In this document: piece after piece, positions 27,301 to 36,058 of the stretch
Numbering within the stretch: the stretch's first letter is position 1
How the letters are laid out: each line of letters starts with the position of its first letter
Assembly: GCF_001429185.1 (NCBI RefSeq)
Contig: NZ_LMIW01000001.1
Coordinates: 1,081,490-1,145,489, forward strand
DNA: 64,000 nt
Origin: Terrabacter sp. Root85
Lineage (GTDB): Bacteria; Actinomycetota; Actinomycetes; Actinomycetales; Dermatophilaceae
Reading direction: 5' to 3'
Translations under genes and position numbers: made by a program
Notes under the pieces: model-generated
The model's database searches: none
Told to the model about the DNA's origin: nothing
Seen by the model: only the letters and a program-made list of their open reading frames with translations

Positions 27301-30300
27301 ATGCCGTAGGTCAGCACCTTGGCCGGGCCGTCCTCGGGGGCGACGACCTTGAAGGTGTCGTCCTTCTGCTTCTGGAAGTCCTTGAGCACGTCGGCGTCGT
27401 TGAGCGTCGACAGGTCGACGAACGACACCGAGTCACCCGCCGCGATGAGGTCGTTGGACAGGACGTCGGCGTGGACCGTGCGCCCGGGGGCGGCGACGAC
27501 GTCGTCCTCGACGGCGACCGGCGGCTGCGGGTCGCCCGGCTGGACGACGCCGACGCGGACGAAGCCCTCGCTCGTCAGGCCGAAGCGGTCGCGCAGCTGG
27601 TAGCGGATGACCTCCGTGCCGGCGCTGCGGGGGTAGGCCTCGTAGCGGATCGTCGCGGCACCGAAGCCGAGGACACGACCGAGCTTGAGGTCGACGGCCT
27701 TGCCGTCCTCGCCGACGATCCCGCTGACGAAGGTGAGGTCACCGTCGGGGTCGACGCCGCTCGTCGGCACCGTGATGGCCAGGGTGTCACCGGCCGTCAC
27801 GCTGGCCGAGAAGCTGCGCGCCGACGGGGGCTGGTTGGGGTACTTCACCGCATCGGGCAGCGGGTTGATCGTGACGTTGATGCGCCCGGTCACCGCCCGG
27901 GCGCGCAAGCCCTCCGGGTAGGTGGCGTACTCGAGGATGGCCGACGTCGGGCCCTTGAGGGTCTCCTGGTCGGGGACGTAGCGCACGACGGTGCCGGAGG
28001 CGAAGGCCTGACCGCCGCCGGAGAGCACCTTGACGCCGGCGGGGTCGAGCTTGAGCGGGATGCCCTCGCTCATGGAGTCGTTGTCGAGCGCCGGGATCGT
28101 CACGGCGTCACCGACGCGCACGGTCGCGACGTCGTCGACGACCGTCGGGAGCACCTTGTCCTTGGGCTCCGGCTTCTGCACGACCGACAGCTGTCCGACC
28201 GCGGTCTTCGTGCCGTCGCTGATCGTGTAGCTGACGGTGCCGCGGCGCGGCGTGTCACCGTCGAGCGGGGCCGTGGCCTCGGCGCGGACCCACCGGCCCT
28301 GCACGACCGAGACGCGCAGCCACGCGTCACCGGTGACGACGCGCTGGACCACGAGGACGTCGCTGCGCGGGCTGTAGTCGTTGGAGAGCACGTCGGCGAT
28401 GACCGGCGTCTGACCACGGAGCACGGCGGCGTCCGGCGTCGCGACGGGCGGCAGGTCGACCGACGGGTTCGGCAGGATGTCGACGCGGATCCGGCCGACG
28501 CTGACGCCGGAACCGACCTGGGCGGCATACGTCACCGTCGAGGTGCCGGGGGTCTGCCCCGTCACCGTGAGGACGCTCGTGTCGAGGTTGGTGTCGAGCT
28601 TGAGCTGGCCCGGGCCCTTGACCGACTGCGCGAGGCGCATGCGGGCCTGCGGGTCGGTCGGGTCGGCGCCGGCGATGTCGTTGCCGAGCGGCTGGAGCTG
28701 CACCGGCTTGCCGACGACCGCGCGCACGACGTCGGGCTGCGTCTTCGGCGGGACGGCCTTGCTGTCCTGCTCGCTCAGCACGTCGAGCGTGACCGACGCC
28801 TTCTGGGTGCCGCCGCGGCCGTCGTCGACGACGTAGTCGACGACCTGGTCGCCCTTGTCGCCCTGGGCCTTGACCGTGAGCGCGCCGGAGCCGTCGACGC
28901 CCGTGGTCGTCGGGTCGACCGCCGAGACCTGGATCGGGTCGTTCTCGGCGTCGCGCCAGTCGGCGATGACGCCGATGCGCACCGAGCCACTCGCCACGAC
29001 GGGGTACTTCGCCTGGGCGAGCTTGGCCTGACCCGTACGGATCTTCGGCGGGGTGTTGGTGTCGGCGCCGACGATGCGGACGTTGACCTTGGCCGTGGCC
29101 CGGCCGTTCTTGGCGGTCGTGCCGTTGTTGACGGTGTAGTCGAAGGAGAACGAGCCGCTGGCCTCCTCCGGCACGGTCACCTGGACGGTCTGGCCGTCGG
29201 CCGAGGCGCTCGAGGAGATGCCCTCGACGCCGGGCTGGGTGACGTCCCCCGGGGAGATCGCGAGGATCGAACCCTGCGAGTCGGAGTCGTTGTCGAGCAC
29301 GTGCAGGGTCGAGGTGCGCCCGGCACGGACCTGGAGGTTGTCCGGCTGCGCCTTGGGCGGCGTGCGGCTCACCTCGTCGTCGACGAGGTTCTCGTCCTTC
29401 TTCTTGTTCTTGTCGTCGGTCTGCGGCGGCGGGATGACCGAGTTCCAGTTGTCGATCTTGACGCGGTTGCGGTCGATGTCCCAGACGTCACCGGAGTCGA
29501 GGTCGTTGAGGACGATGAGCCCACGGTTGACGCGCAGCTTGACGCCGTCGGTGCGCACGCCCTTCTTCATCGCTCCGAGGTCGACCGTGTCGGCGTCGGT
29601 GGGCGACCCGCAGTTGCGGCCGTAGTAGACGTTGGAGGCCCCCGCCCACGCCGCGTGGATGCAGCTCGCGAGACGCACGGGCGCGGAGAGGAAGAGCCGC
29701 TGGCCCGGAGCGCCCTGGCTCAGCTTCACGCCACCGGTCGTCGGGCTGTCGCCGGTCAGGGAGACCTGCGTCAGCTGCGCCTCGTCCTGGATGAGGACGG
29801 ACGCCGCGTCGGGGCCCGGCTGCTGGAGGGCGGCGAAGGCGGGGTTGCCGGGCTCGGCGTTGCCGAGCGAGAGCTGCTCCGGCTCGGTGAGCGCGTCGGA
29901 GTAGAGCTTGCCGGTGGCGGAGTCCCAGACGACCCAGTGGCTGCCGACCGCCGTCACCTGCGCCGACTTCGACGTGAAGCCGAGCTTCGTCGTGACCGGC
30001 TTGGCGAAGGCGTTGCCCTCGGGCCTCAGCAGGGTGACCGTGCCCACCTCGGCGGACACGGCATACACCGTGCCGTCGACGCCGACGGCGACGGCGGAGT
30101 TGCCGCCCACCTTCGCGAGCGGCTTGGCCTGGGTCTGGAGGGCGTCGAGGCCGGTGATGCCGCTCCGGTCGTCGACCCGCTGGGCCCGCAGCTCGCCCTT
30201 GGCCGGGTCGATCATCGCGATCGTCCCGCCGCGCACGTCGACGAGGGGGGTGGTGAAGACGCGGTTGCCGGTGGCCGTGCTCGGCTTCGGCACGACGATC

Positions 30301-30644
30301 GACTGCTCAGGAGCGAGGGTGCCCTCGGCCGGGTTGATCGGGACGATCTGGTTGCTCGCCTTGGAGTAGCCGACGATCGCGGCGCCGTCCTGGAAGATGT
30401 CGAGACCCGAGCCGGTCGAGCCGTCGGACAGGACGCCGGCGTCGAGCTGCCCCGCCGGCTTGTTGATGCGGCCGAAACGCGCCTGCTCGGAGTTGGTGAC
30501 CCAGATGCCACCGTCGTTGAGGTCGGCCTTGCGCGCCACCTCGCCCTCGCTGCGGGCGGCGAGCCACACGAGCAGGCTCGCGACGAGGGCGACGACGACG
30601 GTGGAGATGACTCCGACCCGTCGCTTGGTGGCGGCGGTGCTCAT
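24321..30644 (-). CDS. Giant Ig-like/fibronectin type III surface protein
   Basis: 2107 residues with one N-terminal membrane helix (about 10-30) after a short basic cytoplasmic end, so nearly all of it is outside the cell. Residues ~40-400 look like a beta-propeller-type region. Then come many Ig-like/cadherin-like repeats with the recurring element LDNDS or LSNDY (about 430-1520), followed by several FN3 domains (about 1530-2000; for example YEVTTIGPGG, YRVQWVNIGG). The C-terminal ~100 residues hold several cysteines. No LPXTG sortase signal. ATGA overlap with the FHA-HTH gene upstream. It is probably the adhesion or scaffold component of the operon. Confidence 0.92.
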   Translation of the reverse strand: MSTAATKRRVGVISTVVVALVASLLVWLAARSEGEVARKADLNDGGIWVTNSEQARFGRINKPAGQLDAGVLSDGSTGSGLDIFQDGAAIVGYSKASNQIVPINPAEGTLAPEQSIVVPKPSTATGNRVFTTPLVDVRGGTIAMIDPAKGELRAQRVDDRSGITGLDALQTQAKPLAKVGGNSAVAVGVDGTVYAVSAEVGTVTLLRPEGNAFAKPVTTKLGFTSKSAQVTAVGSHWVVWDSATGKLYSDALTEPEQLSLGNAEPGNPAFAALQQPGPDAASVLIQDEAQLTQVSLTGDSPTTGGVKLSQGAPGQRLFLSAPVRLASCIHAAWAGASNVYYGRNCGSPTDADTVDLGAMKKGVRTDGVKLRVNRGLIVLNDLDSGDVWDIDRNRVKIDNWNSVIPPPQTDDKNKKKDENLVDDEVSRTPPKAQPDNLQVRAGRTSTLHVLDNDSDSQGSILAISPGDVTQPGVEGISSSASADGQTVQVTVPEEASGSFSFDYTVNNGTTAKNGRATAKVNVRIVGADTNTPPKIRTGQAKLAQAKYPVVASGSVRIGVIADWRDAENDPIQVSAVDPTTTGVDGSGALTVKAQGDKGDQVVDYVVDDGRGGTQKASVTLDVLSEQDSKAVPPKTQPDVVRAVVGKPVQLQPLGNDIAGADPTDPQARMRLAQSVKGPGQLKLDTNLDTSVLTVTGQTPGTSTVTYAAQVGSGVSVGRIRVDILPNPSVDLPPVATPDAAVLRGQTPVIADVLSNDYSPRSDVLVVQRVVTGDAWLRVSVVQGRWVRAEATAPLDGDTPRRGTVSYTISDGTKTAVGQLSVVQKPEPKDKVLPTVVDDVATVRVGDAVTIPALDNDSMSEGIPLKLDPAGVKVLSGGGQAFASGTVVRYVPDQETLKGPTSAILEYATYPEGLRARAVTGRINVTINPLPDAVKYPNQPPSARSFSASVTAGDTLAITVPTSGVDPDGDLTFVSGIVGEDGKAVDLKLGRVLGFGAATIRYEAYPRSAGTEVIRYQLRDRFGLTSEGFVRVGVVQPGDPQPPVAVEDDVVAAPGRTVHADVLSNDLIAAGDSVSFVDLSTLNDADVLKDFQKQKDDTFKVVAPEDGPAKVLTYGITDGLFDASKSTLTVRGQKDFNNPPIAVDDTGLAKQGETSILVDALANDRDLDGDQASLKITKFIGDGVAREGRKLRIQLRPQARVVPYVIEDADGASAMALIYVPAGTNGVPYVVDGKTIKMGADSTVDVDLADYVVDPRGGRIAVTSPETVSTSPEDDLQSSVTSATALKLTATNGYVGPAAVMLEVTNATGPADKTAQTAYVTIPVQIGPDVPVLRCPDHEVRLVADGPARTFDIPRLCHAWLPTGMDANTAQYEATWDPAIDRVDLSQAGAGGRQVVLRAQPAAQEGSTGAVTVKAKGGAESYKIMVRVVSAPPAATLRPVRIEGLIAGTSRTVNLSQYLDSPLTAPRCQVQSARVVSGTGVSVTQSGCQLTVSASDKGRGDARITVQAVDAPGRPSALGQVSVSVRSKPDPMAAPTAVADRILGSSARVDFRPPAYDGGLPIQAYEVTTIGPGGGTKACSSSPCTITGLTNGQDYSFTVRSRNPVGWSDQSPRSNTVRPDTKPKATSITDITPGDRKLTVRWSEPPNEGSKVLKYRVQWVNIGGSAGATGQAEVAAPGLTKVISGLINNDAYNVRVQANNEAGWGPFGVQVKAQSFGKPAAVPAPTLSPRDPVPGETNAQVSIAWAATDPNGPPITKYDVFRRTGGGAWSLIATRSGGDSRVASDTIPYEGQTVQYVVTATNGGPATSDKANFSSYTANGYPDTPTLLTATTPRADKTIDVTFRVGSAHAGGYDRIHWTTDGVTGSFPCSGTSCPTAGTTRPLDTTSRTIAIRACNSAGYCSPMSNAIRVHPYGPTNAIRNPGENHDNNSITFTWNAPTNNGRPITQYQVTGDKNETFGAGRESTTIGGLGYSDTRTIRVRAFATDSGWGPYTSISGTTNAAPKPKVNSVYKGSGCGATGCLKPDGTQCGSNCNHIGYNLSNYIGAISCTVDSSDGGWSNPDNGSGGSHRPSNGGNDSNKFFGFPNGWVRVTCSSSNGSDSAQRNPWG

Positions 30645-31426
30645 GCGTTCCCCTGTTCGGCGACGACCATGCGGTCCTCGGGCCGGTTCTCTTCAGCTGG
30701 CGTGGTGTCGGTGGTGGCCGGGTCGTCGATGAGGGCGAGGTCGTCCTCGGTGACGAGCTTCGTCGAGAGCGCGTGCTCGACGAGTCGGGCCTTGCGGTTG
30801 GTCGCGAGCTTGCCGACGCCGCCGTGCAGGCCGCGCGTGCCGGCGTCGGCGAGCTTCTGGCAGACGTTGTCGAGCTTGCGGTTGAAACGGGTGATGGTCC
30901 AGCCGAGCCGGTCGGCGGCAGCGGCCGAGGAGGGTATCTGGCTCGTACCCGCTTCCCGGCGGCGGAGGAACGGCTCGCAGAGCGCGACGATGAGCAGCTT
31001 CTGGTCGGGGGTGAACGAGACGCGCCCGACCGTGGCCGCGCCGACCTCCTCGTCGTCGGAGTCGGCGGGTGGGTCGGCCGTCACCGACGTGAAGGCGGGG
31101 CTCGCGACGTGGATCTCGAAGTCGTAGGTCGTGGGGCCGGCCGTGAACCAGACGATGAGCTGCTTCATCGCGAGCGGGATCTTCGCGCCCGGGTTGAGCC
31201 ACGCCTGGAAGAGGCCCTGCTCGTCGGCGACCGTGGCCGTCAGCGTCGAGCCGGTGTTGCTCAGCCACCAGAAGCCGTTCTCGAAGGACACGACGAGGAA
31301 GGTGCGGTGCAGGTAGGGGTTGTCGTCCACCTCGATGTCGCCGGTGCGACCGATGGTCAGGCCGGTGTCGGGTGACACGGAGTACTCCTCGCCGCAGAAC
31401 ACGACGGTCACCTTGCTGTGGATCAC
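30641..31426 (-). CDS. FHA-domain protein with helix-turn-helix-like C-terminus
   Basis: 261 residues. N-terminus resembles an FHA sandwich (GLTIGRTGDIEVDDNPYLHR, VVSFENGFWWLSNTGST), a phosphothreonine reader. The middle and C-terminal part (FTPDQKLLIVALCEPFLRRR, ADRLGWTITRFNRKLDNVC) reads like a winged helix, so it may link phosphorylation to DNA or protein binding. GTG at 31426 follows GGGGA by 8 nt. It lies between the kinase gene (177-nt gap) and the FN3 gene (4-nt overlap). Confidence 0.82.
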   Translation of the reverse strand: MIHSKVTVVFCGEEYSVSPDTGLTIGRTGDIEVDDNPYLHRTFLVVSFENGFWWLSNTGSTLTATVADEQGLFQAWLNPGAKIPLAMKQLIVWFTAGPTTYDFEIHVASPAFTSVTADPPADSDDEEVGAATVGRVSFTPDQKLLIVALCEPFLRRREAGTSQIPSSAAAADRLGWTITRFNRKLDNVCQKLADAGTRGLHGGVGKLATNRKARLVEHALSTKLVTEDDLALIDDPATTDTTPAEENRPEDRMVVAEQGNA

Positions 31427-31603
31427 GATCAGGTCCCCTAATTCCTGTCGACACGCTCTCGCGCGGGTGCTCGCGGCTAACGATGTCCGGCCGCGCGGCG
31501 TTACGGACGTCTGTGGTGGTTTGGTGGTGTCTGCGTCGAGGTTGCCGGTCCGACCGTTTCGTGTCCACCCGCCGGCATACTCAGCAGCTGGTGCCGCCCG
31601 CCC

Positions 31604-33301
31604 TCACTGCGCGGTCTCGCACTGGACGTCGGCCCCCGGGGAGGCCTGGCCAGCGCGGGCCACGACGACGGTGGCACACACCTTGGCGCCCTTCGGTGCC
31701 TTGACGGTGTAGGTCCTGGCCGTGACGGAGACGAGCCTGGCCCGCTCCGGGTTCCCCGCGTCGGACGGCGTCGGTCCGTAGGACACCCGGAAGGTGTCCT
31801 TCGTGGAGGGCTGCGGGTAGTTCCACGTGAAACGGACACTGCCCCGGCCCGACGTCGCCGAGATGGTGGGCTTGTCGAAGACACCGTCGCCGATCGCGCT
31901 GTCGTCACCGGGCATCGAGACGGTGGCGCTCGGCGTGGGCGTCGCCGGACCCGGACCGGACCCGGACCGGAGCACGAGGAAGACGACGAGACCGACGAGC
32001 ACGACGACCGAGGCGGCCAGACCCCAGAGCACCGCGGGCTTCGCGAGCGGGGACGTCGGTGCCGGCGCGGAAGCCGGAAGTGCTTGTGTCCCTTGCGTGC
32101 TCGCGGCGCGACGGACCGTCGCCTCCTCAGCGGAGTCGCTCCCGAGCGGAGCGGTCTGGCTCCTCACCGGGTCGGTCACGGCGGACGGACGAACCGGGGC
32201 CGCTGCGGCCGCGACGCTCGGGCTCGGCATCGGTGCGGGCGACCACCGCTGCCCGCCGGCCTCGGAGCGGCGGCGCGTCTCGTCGTCGAGCATCGTCGGC
32301 GACGGACCGACGGGTTGGGCGACCACGGTCTGCGGCGCCTTGATCCGGGTCCGGTCGTCGTCGTCACCGCCGCGTCCGGTCGGCGAGCCCTGGGTCTGGC
32401 TGACGAGCGTCGTGTGACCCTGCTCGTCGAGGACGACGATCGGCGTGCGGCCCAACCGCTGCTGCTGCTCGACCGCCTGCAGCGCCCGGGCGAACTCGAG
32501 CGCCGACGCCGGTCGGTGCGCGGGGTCCTTGGCCATCGCCTGGGCCAGCAGGCGCTCGAGACCGGCCGGCACGTCCTGGCGACCCGTCGCGGGCGGCGCG
32601 GTGCTCCGGATCCGCGGCATCAACGCATACGCCGAGTTGTCACCGCCCGGGATCTCGAACGGCGAACGGCCCACGAGCAGCTGCCACAGCGTCGCGGCGA
32701 GCGAGTAGACGTCGGAGCGCTCGTCGCCGTTGCTCTGGCCGTAGAGCACCTCCGGCGGGGCCCACGGCACCGAGACGCCGACGTCGTCGGTGGTCTCGGC
32801 CGGGGCGTCGCCCTCGCGGGCGCCGCGACCGGCGATGCCGAAGTCGGTCAGGCCAGGAGCGCCGTAGGCGCTGATGAGGACGTTGGCCGGCTTGATGTCG
32901 CGGTGCGTGATGTGGGCGCGGTGCGCCGTCTCGACGGCACTCGCGAGCTGGATGCCGGTGCGCAGGACGTCCTCGACGGAGAAGCGCTCGGCCCGGGCCC
33001 GCATCGCCAGGTTGGGCGGCGGGTAGTACTTCATGACGAGGTAGGGCCGGCCGTCGTCGGACGCACCGGAACGGAAGACCTGCACGATGTACGGGTGGTC
33101 GCCCAGGGCGGCCATGGTGTCGGCCTCCTCGACGAACTGCTGGCGCAGCGCGTCGGTCAGGCCCTCGGACTTGAGCACCTTGACCGCGACCGGCATGCGG
33201 GGGCTCTGCTGCTCGTAGAGGAAGACGTCGGCGTAGCCGCCGGAGCCGAGCGGCTGGACGAAGACGAGACCCGGGATCTTCGGGGGCGCACCCTTCTTCA
33301 C
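31604..33301 (-). CDS. Transmembrane Ser/Thr protein kinase with extracellular FN3-like domain
   Basis: 565 residues. Hanks-type kinase domain at about 8-275: GSGGYADVFL loop, catalytic Lys in VAVKVLK, HRDIKPANVLI, DFGIAG, PEVLYGQ. All key residues are present, so it should be active. A Pro/Ala-rich linker with possible phosphosites, one membrane helix (about 440-462) and a ~90-residue extracellular FN3-like domain (SVRFTWNYPQ) follow. PASTA repeats are absent, unlike PknB. GTG at 33301 has GGAG 7 nt upstream. Likely substrates are the FHA proteins and EccC of the operon; the PP2C gene is the counter-enzyme. A parS-like site lies within it at 31820. Confidence 0.94.
   Translation of the reverse strand: MKKGAPPKIPGLVFVQPLGSGGYADVFLYEQQSPRMPVAVKVLKSEGLTDALRQQFVEEADTMAALGDHPYIVQVFRSGASDDGRPYLVMKYYPPPNLAMRARAERFSVEDVLRTGIQLASAVETAHRAHITHRDIKPANVLISAYGAPGLTDFGIAGRGAREGDAPAETTDDVGVSVPWAPPEVLYGQSNGDERSDVYSLAATLWQLLVGRSPFEIPGGDNSAYALMPRIRSTAPPATGRQDVPAGLERLLAQAMAKDPAHRPASALEFARALQAVEQQQRLGRTPIVVLDEQGHTTLVSQTQGSPTGRGGDDDDRTRIKAPQTVVAQPVGPSPTMLDDETRRRSEAGGQRWSPAPMPSPSVAAAAAPVRPSAVTDPVRSQTAPLGSDSAEEATVRRAASTQGTQALPASAPAPTSPLAKPAVLWGLAASVVVLVGLVVFLVLRSGSGPGPATPTPSATVSMPGDDSAIGDGVFDKPTISATSGRGSVRFTWNYPQPSTKDTFRVSYGPTPSDAGNPERARLVSVTARTYTVKAPKGAKVCATVVVARAGQASPGADVQCETAQ
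31820..31833. promoter_or_regulatory. parS-like site inside the kinase gene
   Basis: GTTCCACGTGAAAC differs from the consensus GTTTCACGTGAAAC at one base. It lies 22 kb from the next such site and about 25 kb from the main cluster, within the codons for FTWN. It may be a bona fide outlying ParB site or chance. Confidence 0.45.
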
Positions 33302-33344
33302 GAGGCATCTCCGTCCGCGGCCGGCAGGTGGTCGGGCGTGCGGG

Positions 33345-36056
33345 TCACGACGCCGCCTCGAAGGTGAAGGAGACCTCGTCGGCCATGGACACGAGCGACC
33401 CGGGCTCGAGGACCTGCTGGTCGTTGGCACGCAGTCGGAGCGGGCTCTCGCCGGGCAGCGTCACCGTCGTGCCGTTCGTCGTCCCGAGGTCGCGGATGAG
33501 CACGTGCCAGCCCTCCAGGATGACCTCGACGTGGTTGCGCGAGACGTCGCGCTCGGGGCTCGGGACCTTGACCACGTGCGGTCGGTCGTGGACGGCCAGG
33601 CCGTCGCCGAGCTTCGGGGCGCGGCCGAGCAGCACGCTGCGGTCGAGGGTCACGACGTCACCCGTCGACAGGCGGAGCACGCCCAGCGGCGGTCGCGGCA
33701 TCGTGAACGGCTCCTGCGGCGGGATGCTCGCGCCGCACACCCGGCAGCGATCACTGTGCGGAGGCGTCGGGTGGCCTGCTGAGCAGAGGACGGCGAGGAC
33801 GCTGGGTCCGGAGAAGGTCTGGTTCTGCGCGGCGTTGCGGGCCTCGAGGAGAGCGCTTCGGTCGACGGTCAGCTCCGTCTCGTCGTCGTCCGTCCCCGCG
33901 CCGATGTCGGCGGTGTGTGCGGGCGGGTCCGCGACGGGTTCCGTGCCCGTGGCCGCCGGGGGGACCGGGGGCAGGGCGACGGGGAGCGAGACGGGCACGT
34001 CGAAGGTGGGCTCGGCAGGCGGCTGCGCCGCGCTCGCGTATGCCGTCGCGGCCGTCGGTGCGGATGGCGCGGTCTGCGCGGGGGCGGGGGCGGGGGCGGT
34101 GCTCGCCGGCGGCGGTCCGGTCGAGATGAGCGGGGTCGCCTCTGGTGCGCGGACGCCGGGGGGCGGGGTGTTCATCGGGGGGAGCAGGCTCGGGGCCGGC
34201 GGCGGCGTGTGCCGCCCCGAGAAGGTCGGGACCTCCGGCTCCGGCTTGGGCACCTCGGCGGCCGGGGTGGACCGAGCCCACGGCACGGAGGAGATGAGCC
34301 CACCCTCGGGCACGACAGGCGCCGACGGGATGGGCCGCGCCGGCACCTCGGGCGCCGGGGCAGCGTTCGTGACCGGCGCGTCGGACGCGTCGGCGACGGA
34401 CGGGACGAACGGGACGGACGGGACGGACGGGTTGGGAAGGTGGTCGTCCTCGTCGTGCCCGGCCTCGTCCTCGTCGGACCGCGTCAGTGACGCGAGCACC
34501 TTGCGGTGCTCGTCGGCGGCCGTGGTGTGGCCGAAGAGGTAGTCGTAGCTCGGGGGCGCAGCGGGCTGGTCGTCGTCCGCGTCGTCCGTCTCGTCAGGGT
34601 CGTCGAGTGCGGAGGTGGTGGGCCCCGCGGCCGGACGACGGACTGCTCCGGCGACGGGGGCGGACGGAGCCGTCGACGTCGGGGACGCGTCGGGCTCGAG
34701 CACCGGGCGGGCGGCCCACGTCGAGTCGACGTCACGCGGCGCCGCCGCGGGCAGGTCGTCGGCCACGGGCGCCGGCGCTGTTGGCCCTGTCGGCGCTGTC
34801 GGCCCTGTCGGCGCTGTCGGCGCTGGCGGCGCTGTCGGTGTCGGTACGGGTGTCGTCGCCGGTGCCGTCGTGGCGACGGGTGGCGGGGACGTCGGCGCCA
34901 CGGGCGCGGTCAGCGGCGAGGGCGCCGGAGCAACGGCCTCGGTCGGCGAGGAGGCCGACGGCTGAGTCGGCGACGTCACCGGCTCGGACGGCACGGACGT
35001 GTCGTGACCGGATGCAGGGGCGGGGGCGGGTGTCTCGCCGGACGCACCTACCCCGTCGCCCAGGAGGTCGCTCGACGGGGTGGCACGCACCGGCACGGCC
35101 GGGGTGACCGAGGTCCACGAGCGGAGCGCCGGCAGCGGAGCGGGGAGAGGCTCTGTGGCGACGACCTCCGGCGTGCGGGACGGCTCGGCCGCACTCTTGG
35201 AATGACCTTGCGCTGCAGGCTCTTCCGCACCCGACGTGTCGGACGTCGCTGCAGCAGAGGTGGATTCGTCGTTCGAGGTGCCGACATCGGATGTCGTCGG
35301 CGGAGTGCCACCCTGGGCCCAGCTGCGTTTCCACGTCGAGCGGCCAGGCAGGCTCCGTGCGTCAGGACGGTCCGAGGCCGCACTGCCGTCCGCTGTCGAC
35401 GTGGCGAAGGTCGGGATGCCCGGCCCCATGGCGTCTTCGCGCCCGGGCGCCACCTCCGGCTCGGACACGGCCGCTGCGTCGGGAGGGTCCACGTGCTCCT
35501 CGCTCACCACCGGCGCACCGGCCCCACCGGTGGACGCCGCGGTCTGCGGCGGGGTCGCGTCGGCGGCCTCGTCCGGCACGGTGGGCTGCGCCGACTCGAC
35601 GCCGAGCGCTGCAGGGGATGCGGTGCCGGGCGACGGCGATCCGGCCGCGAGGCCCTGCGTGGGCACGGGCTGCGCCCGCTCGGCCTCCTCGAGCACGCGG
35701 AGCACGACCCGGTCGGGATGGTCGGGCAGCTCGAGGTCCGTCCAGACCTTGCTGCTCGTGGCTCGCACGTCGTGCTCGGTGCCGTCAGCGAGGGTCACGA
35801 GGGCCGAGACCGGCCCGAAGGCGACGATGCGCGTGCGGGGCTGCCAGTGCACGCCGACGAAGTGGTGCGCCTTGCGCATCCCGCCGACCGTCAGCACCTC
35901 GACGACGTCGTCGATGTCACCGCCGTCGGCAGCGTCGCTCGCGGCGATGGTGCGCTCGTCGTCCTCGTCGAGTCCGATGAGCAGGTGCATGCCGGGGCCC
36001 CCGATGTGCGTCCACCCTTCGGGGGCCCGGTCGACAACCACGGACGGGCCACTCAC
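33345..36056 (-). CDS. Pro/Thr-rich protein with zinc-ribbon-like motif and C-terminal FHA domain
   Basis: 903 residues. Residues 1-130 form a folded domain (VVVDRAPEGWTHIGG, VGVHWQPRTRIVAFG) that I do not recognise. A ~620-residue low-complexity region follows, rich in Pro, Thr, Ser, Ala and Glu, including a PTAPTGP repeat. Next is a C-x3-H ... C-x2-C element (CSAGH, CRVCG) and then an FHA domain at the C-terminus (SVLLGRAP, SRNHVEV, LGTTNGT). GTG at 36056 lies 2 nt after the PP2C stop. The FHA and long disordered region suggest a phospho-dependent scaffold for the T7SS; that is inference. Confidence 0.85.
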   Translation of the reverse strand: MSGPSVVVDRAPEGWTHIGGPGMHLLIGLDEDDERTIAASDAADGGDIDDVVEVLTVGGMRKAHHFVGVHWQPRTRIVAFGPVSALVTLADGTEHDVRATSSKVWTDLELPDHPDRVVLRVLEEAERAQPVPTQGLAAGSPSPGTASPAALGVESAQPTVPDEAADATPPQTAASTGGAGAPVVSEEHVDPPDAAAVSEPEVAPGREDAMGPGIPTFATSTADGSAASDRPDARSLPGRSTWKRSWAQGGTPPTTSDVGTSNDESTSAAATSDTSGAEEPAAQGHSKSAAEPSRTPEVVATEPLPAPLPALRSWTSVTPAVPVRATPSSDLLGDGVGASGETPAPAPASGHDTSVPSEPVTSPTQPSASSPTEAVAPAPSPLTAPVAPTSPPPVATTAPATTPVPTPTAPPAPTAPTGPTAPTGPTAPAPVADDLPAAAPRDVDSTWAARPVLEPDASPTSTAPSAPVAGAVRRPAAGPTTSALDDPDETDDADDDQPAAPPSYDYLFGHTTAADEHRKVLASLTRSDEDEAGHDEDDHLPNPSVPSVPFVPSVADASDAPVTNAAPAPEVPARPIPSAPVVPEGGLISSVPWARSTPAAEVPKPEPEVPTFSGRHTPPPAPSLLPPMNTPPPGVRAPEATPLISTGPPPASTAPAPAPAQTAPSAPTAATAYASAAQPPAEPTFDVPVSLPVALPPVPPAATGTEPVADPPAHTADIGAGTDDDETELTVDRSALLEARNAAQNQTFSGPSVLAVLCSAGHPTPPHSDRCRVCGASIPPQEPFTMPRPPLGVLRLSTGDVVTLDRSVLLGRAPKLGDGLAVHDRPHVVKVPSPERDVSRNHVEVILEGWHVLIRDLGTTNGTTVTLPGESPLRLRANDQQVLEPGSLVSMADEVSFTFEAAS
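34771..34837. repeat. 9-bp tandem repeats in the FHA protein gene
   Basis: Repeated TCGGCGCTG/TCGGCCCTG units encode alternating PTA and PTG on the minus strand. Low-complexity, probably length-variable. Confidence 0.75.
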
Positions 36057-36058
36057 GT

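Noticed and set aside
15522-31127. Very long plus-strand open frames (over 800 codons) opposite eccC, the transglutaminase-like and FN3 genes
   Set aside because: They are typical GC-rich antisense shadows with no domain, while the minus-strand frames carry clear families and coupled starts.
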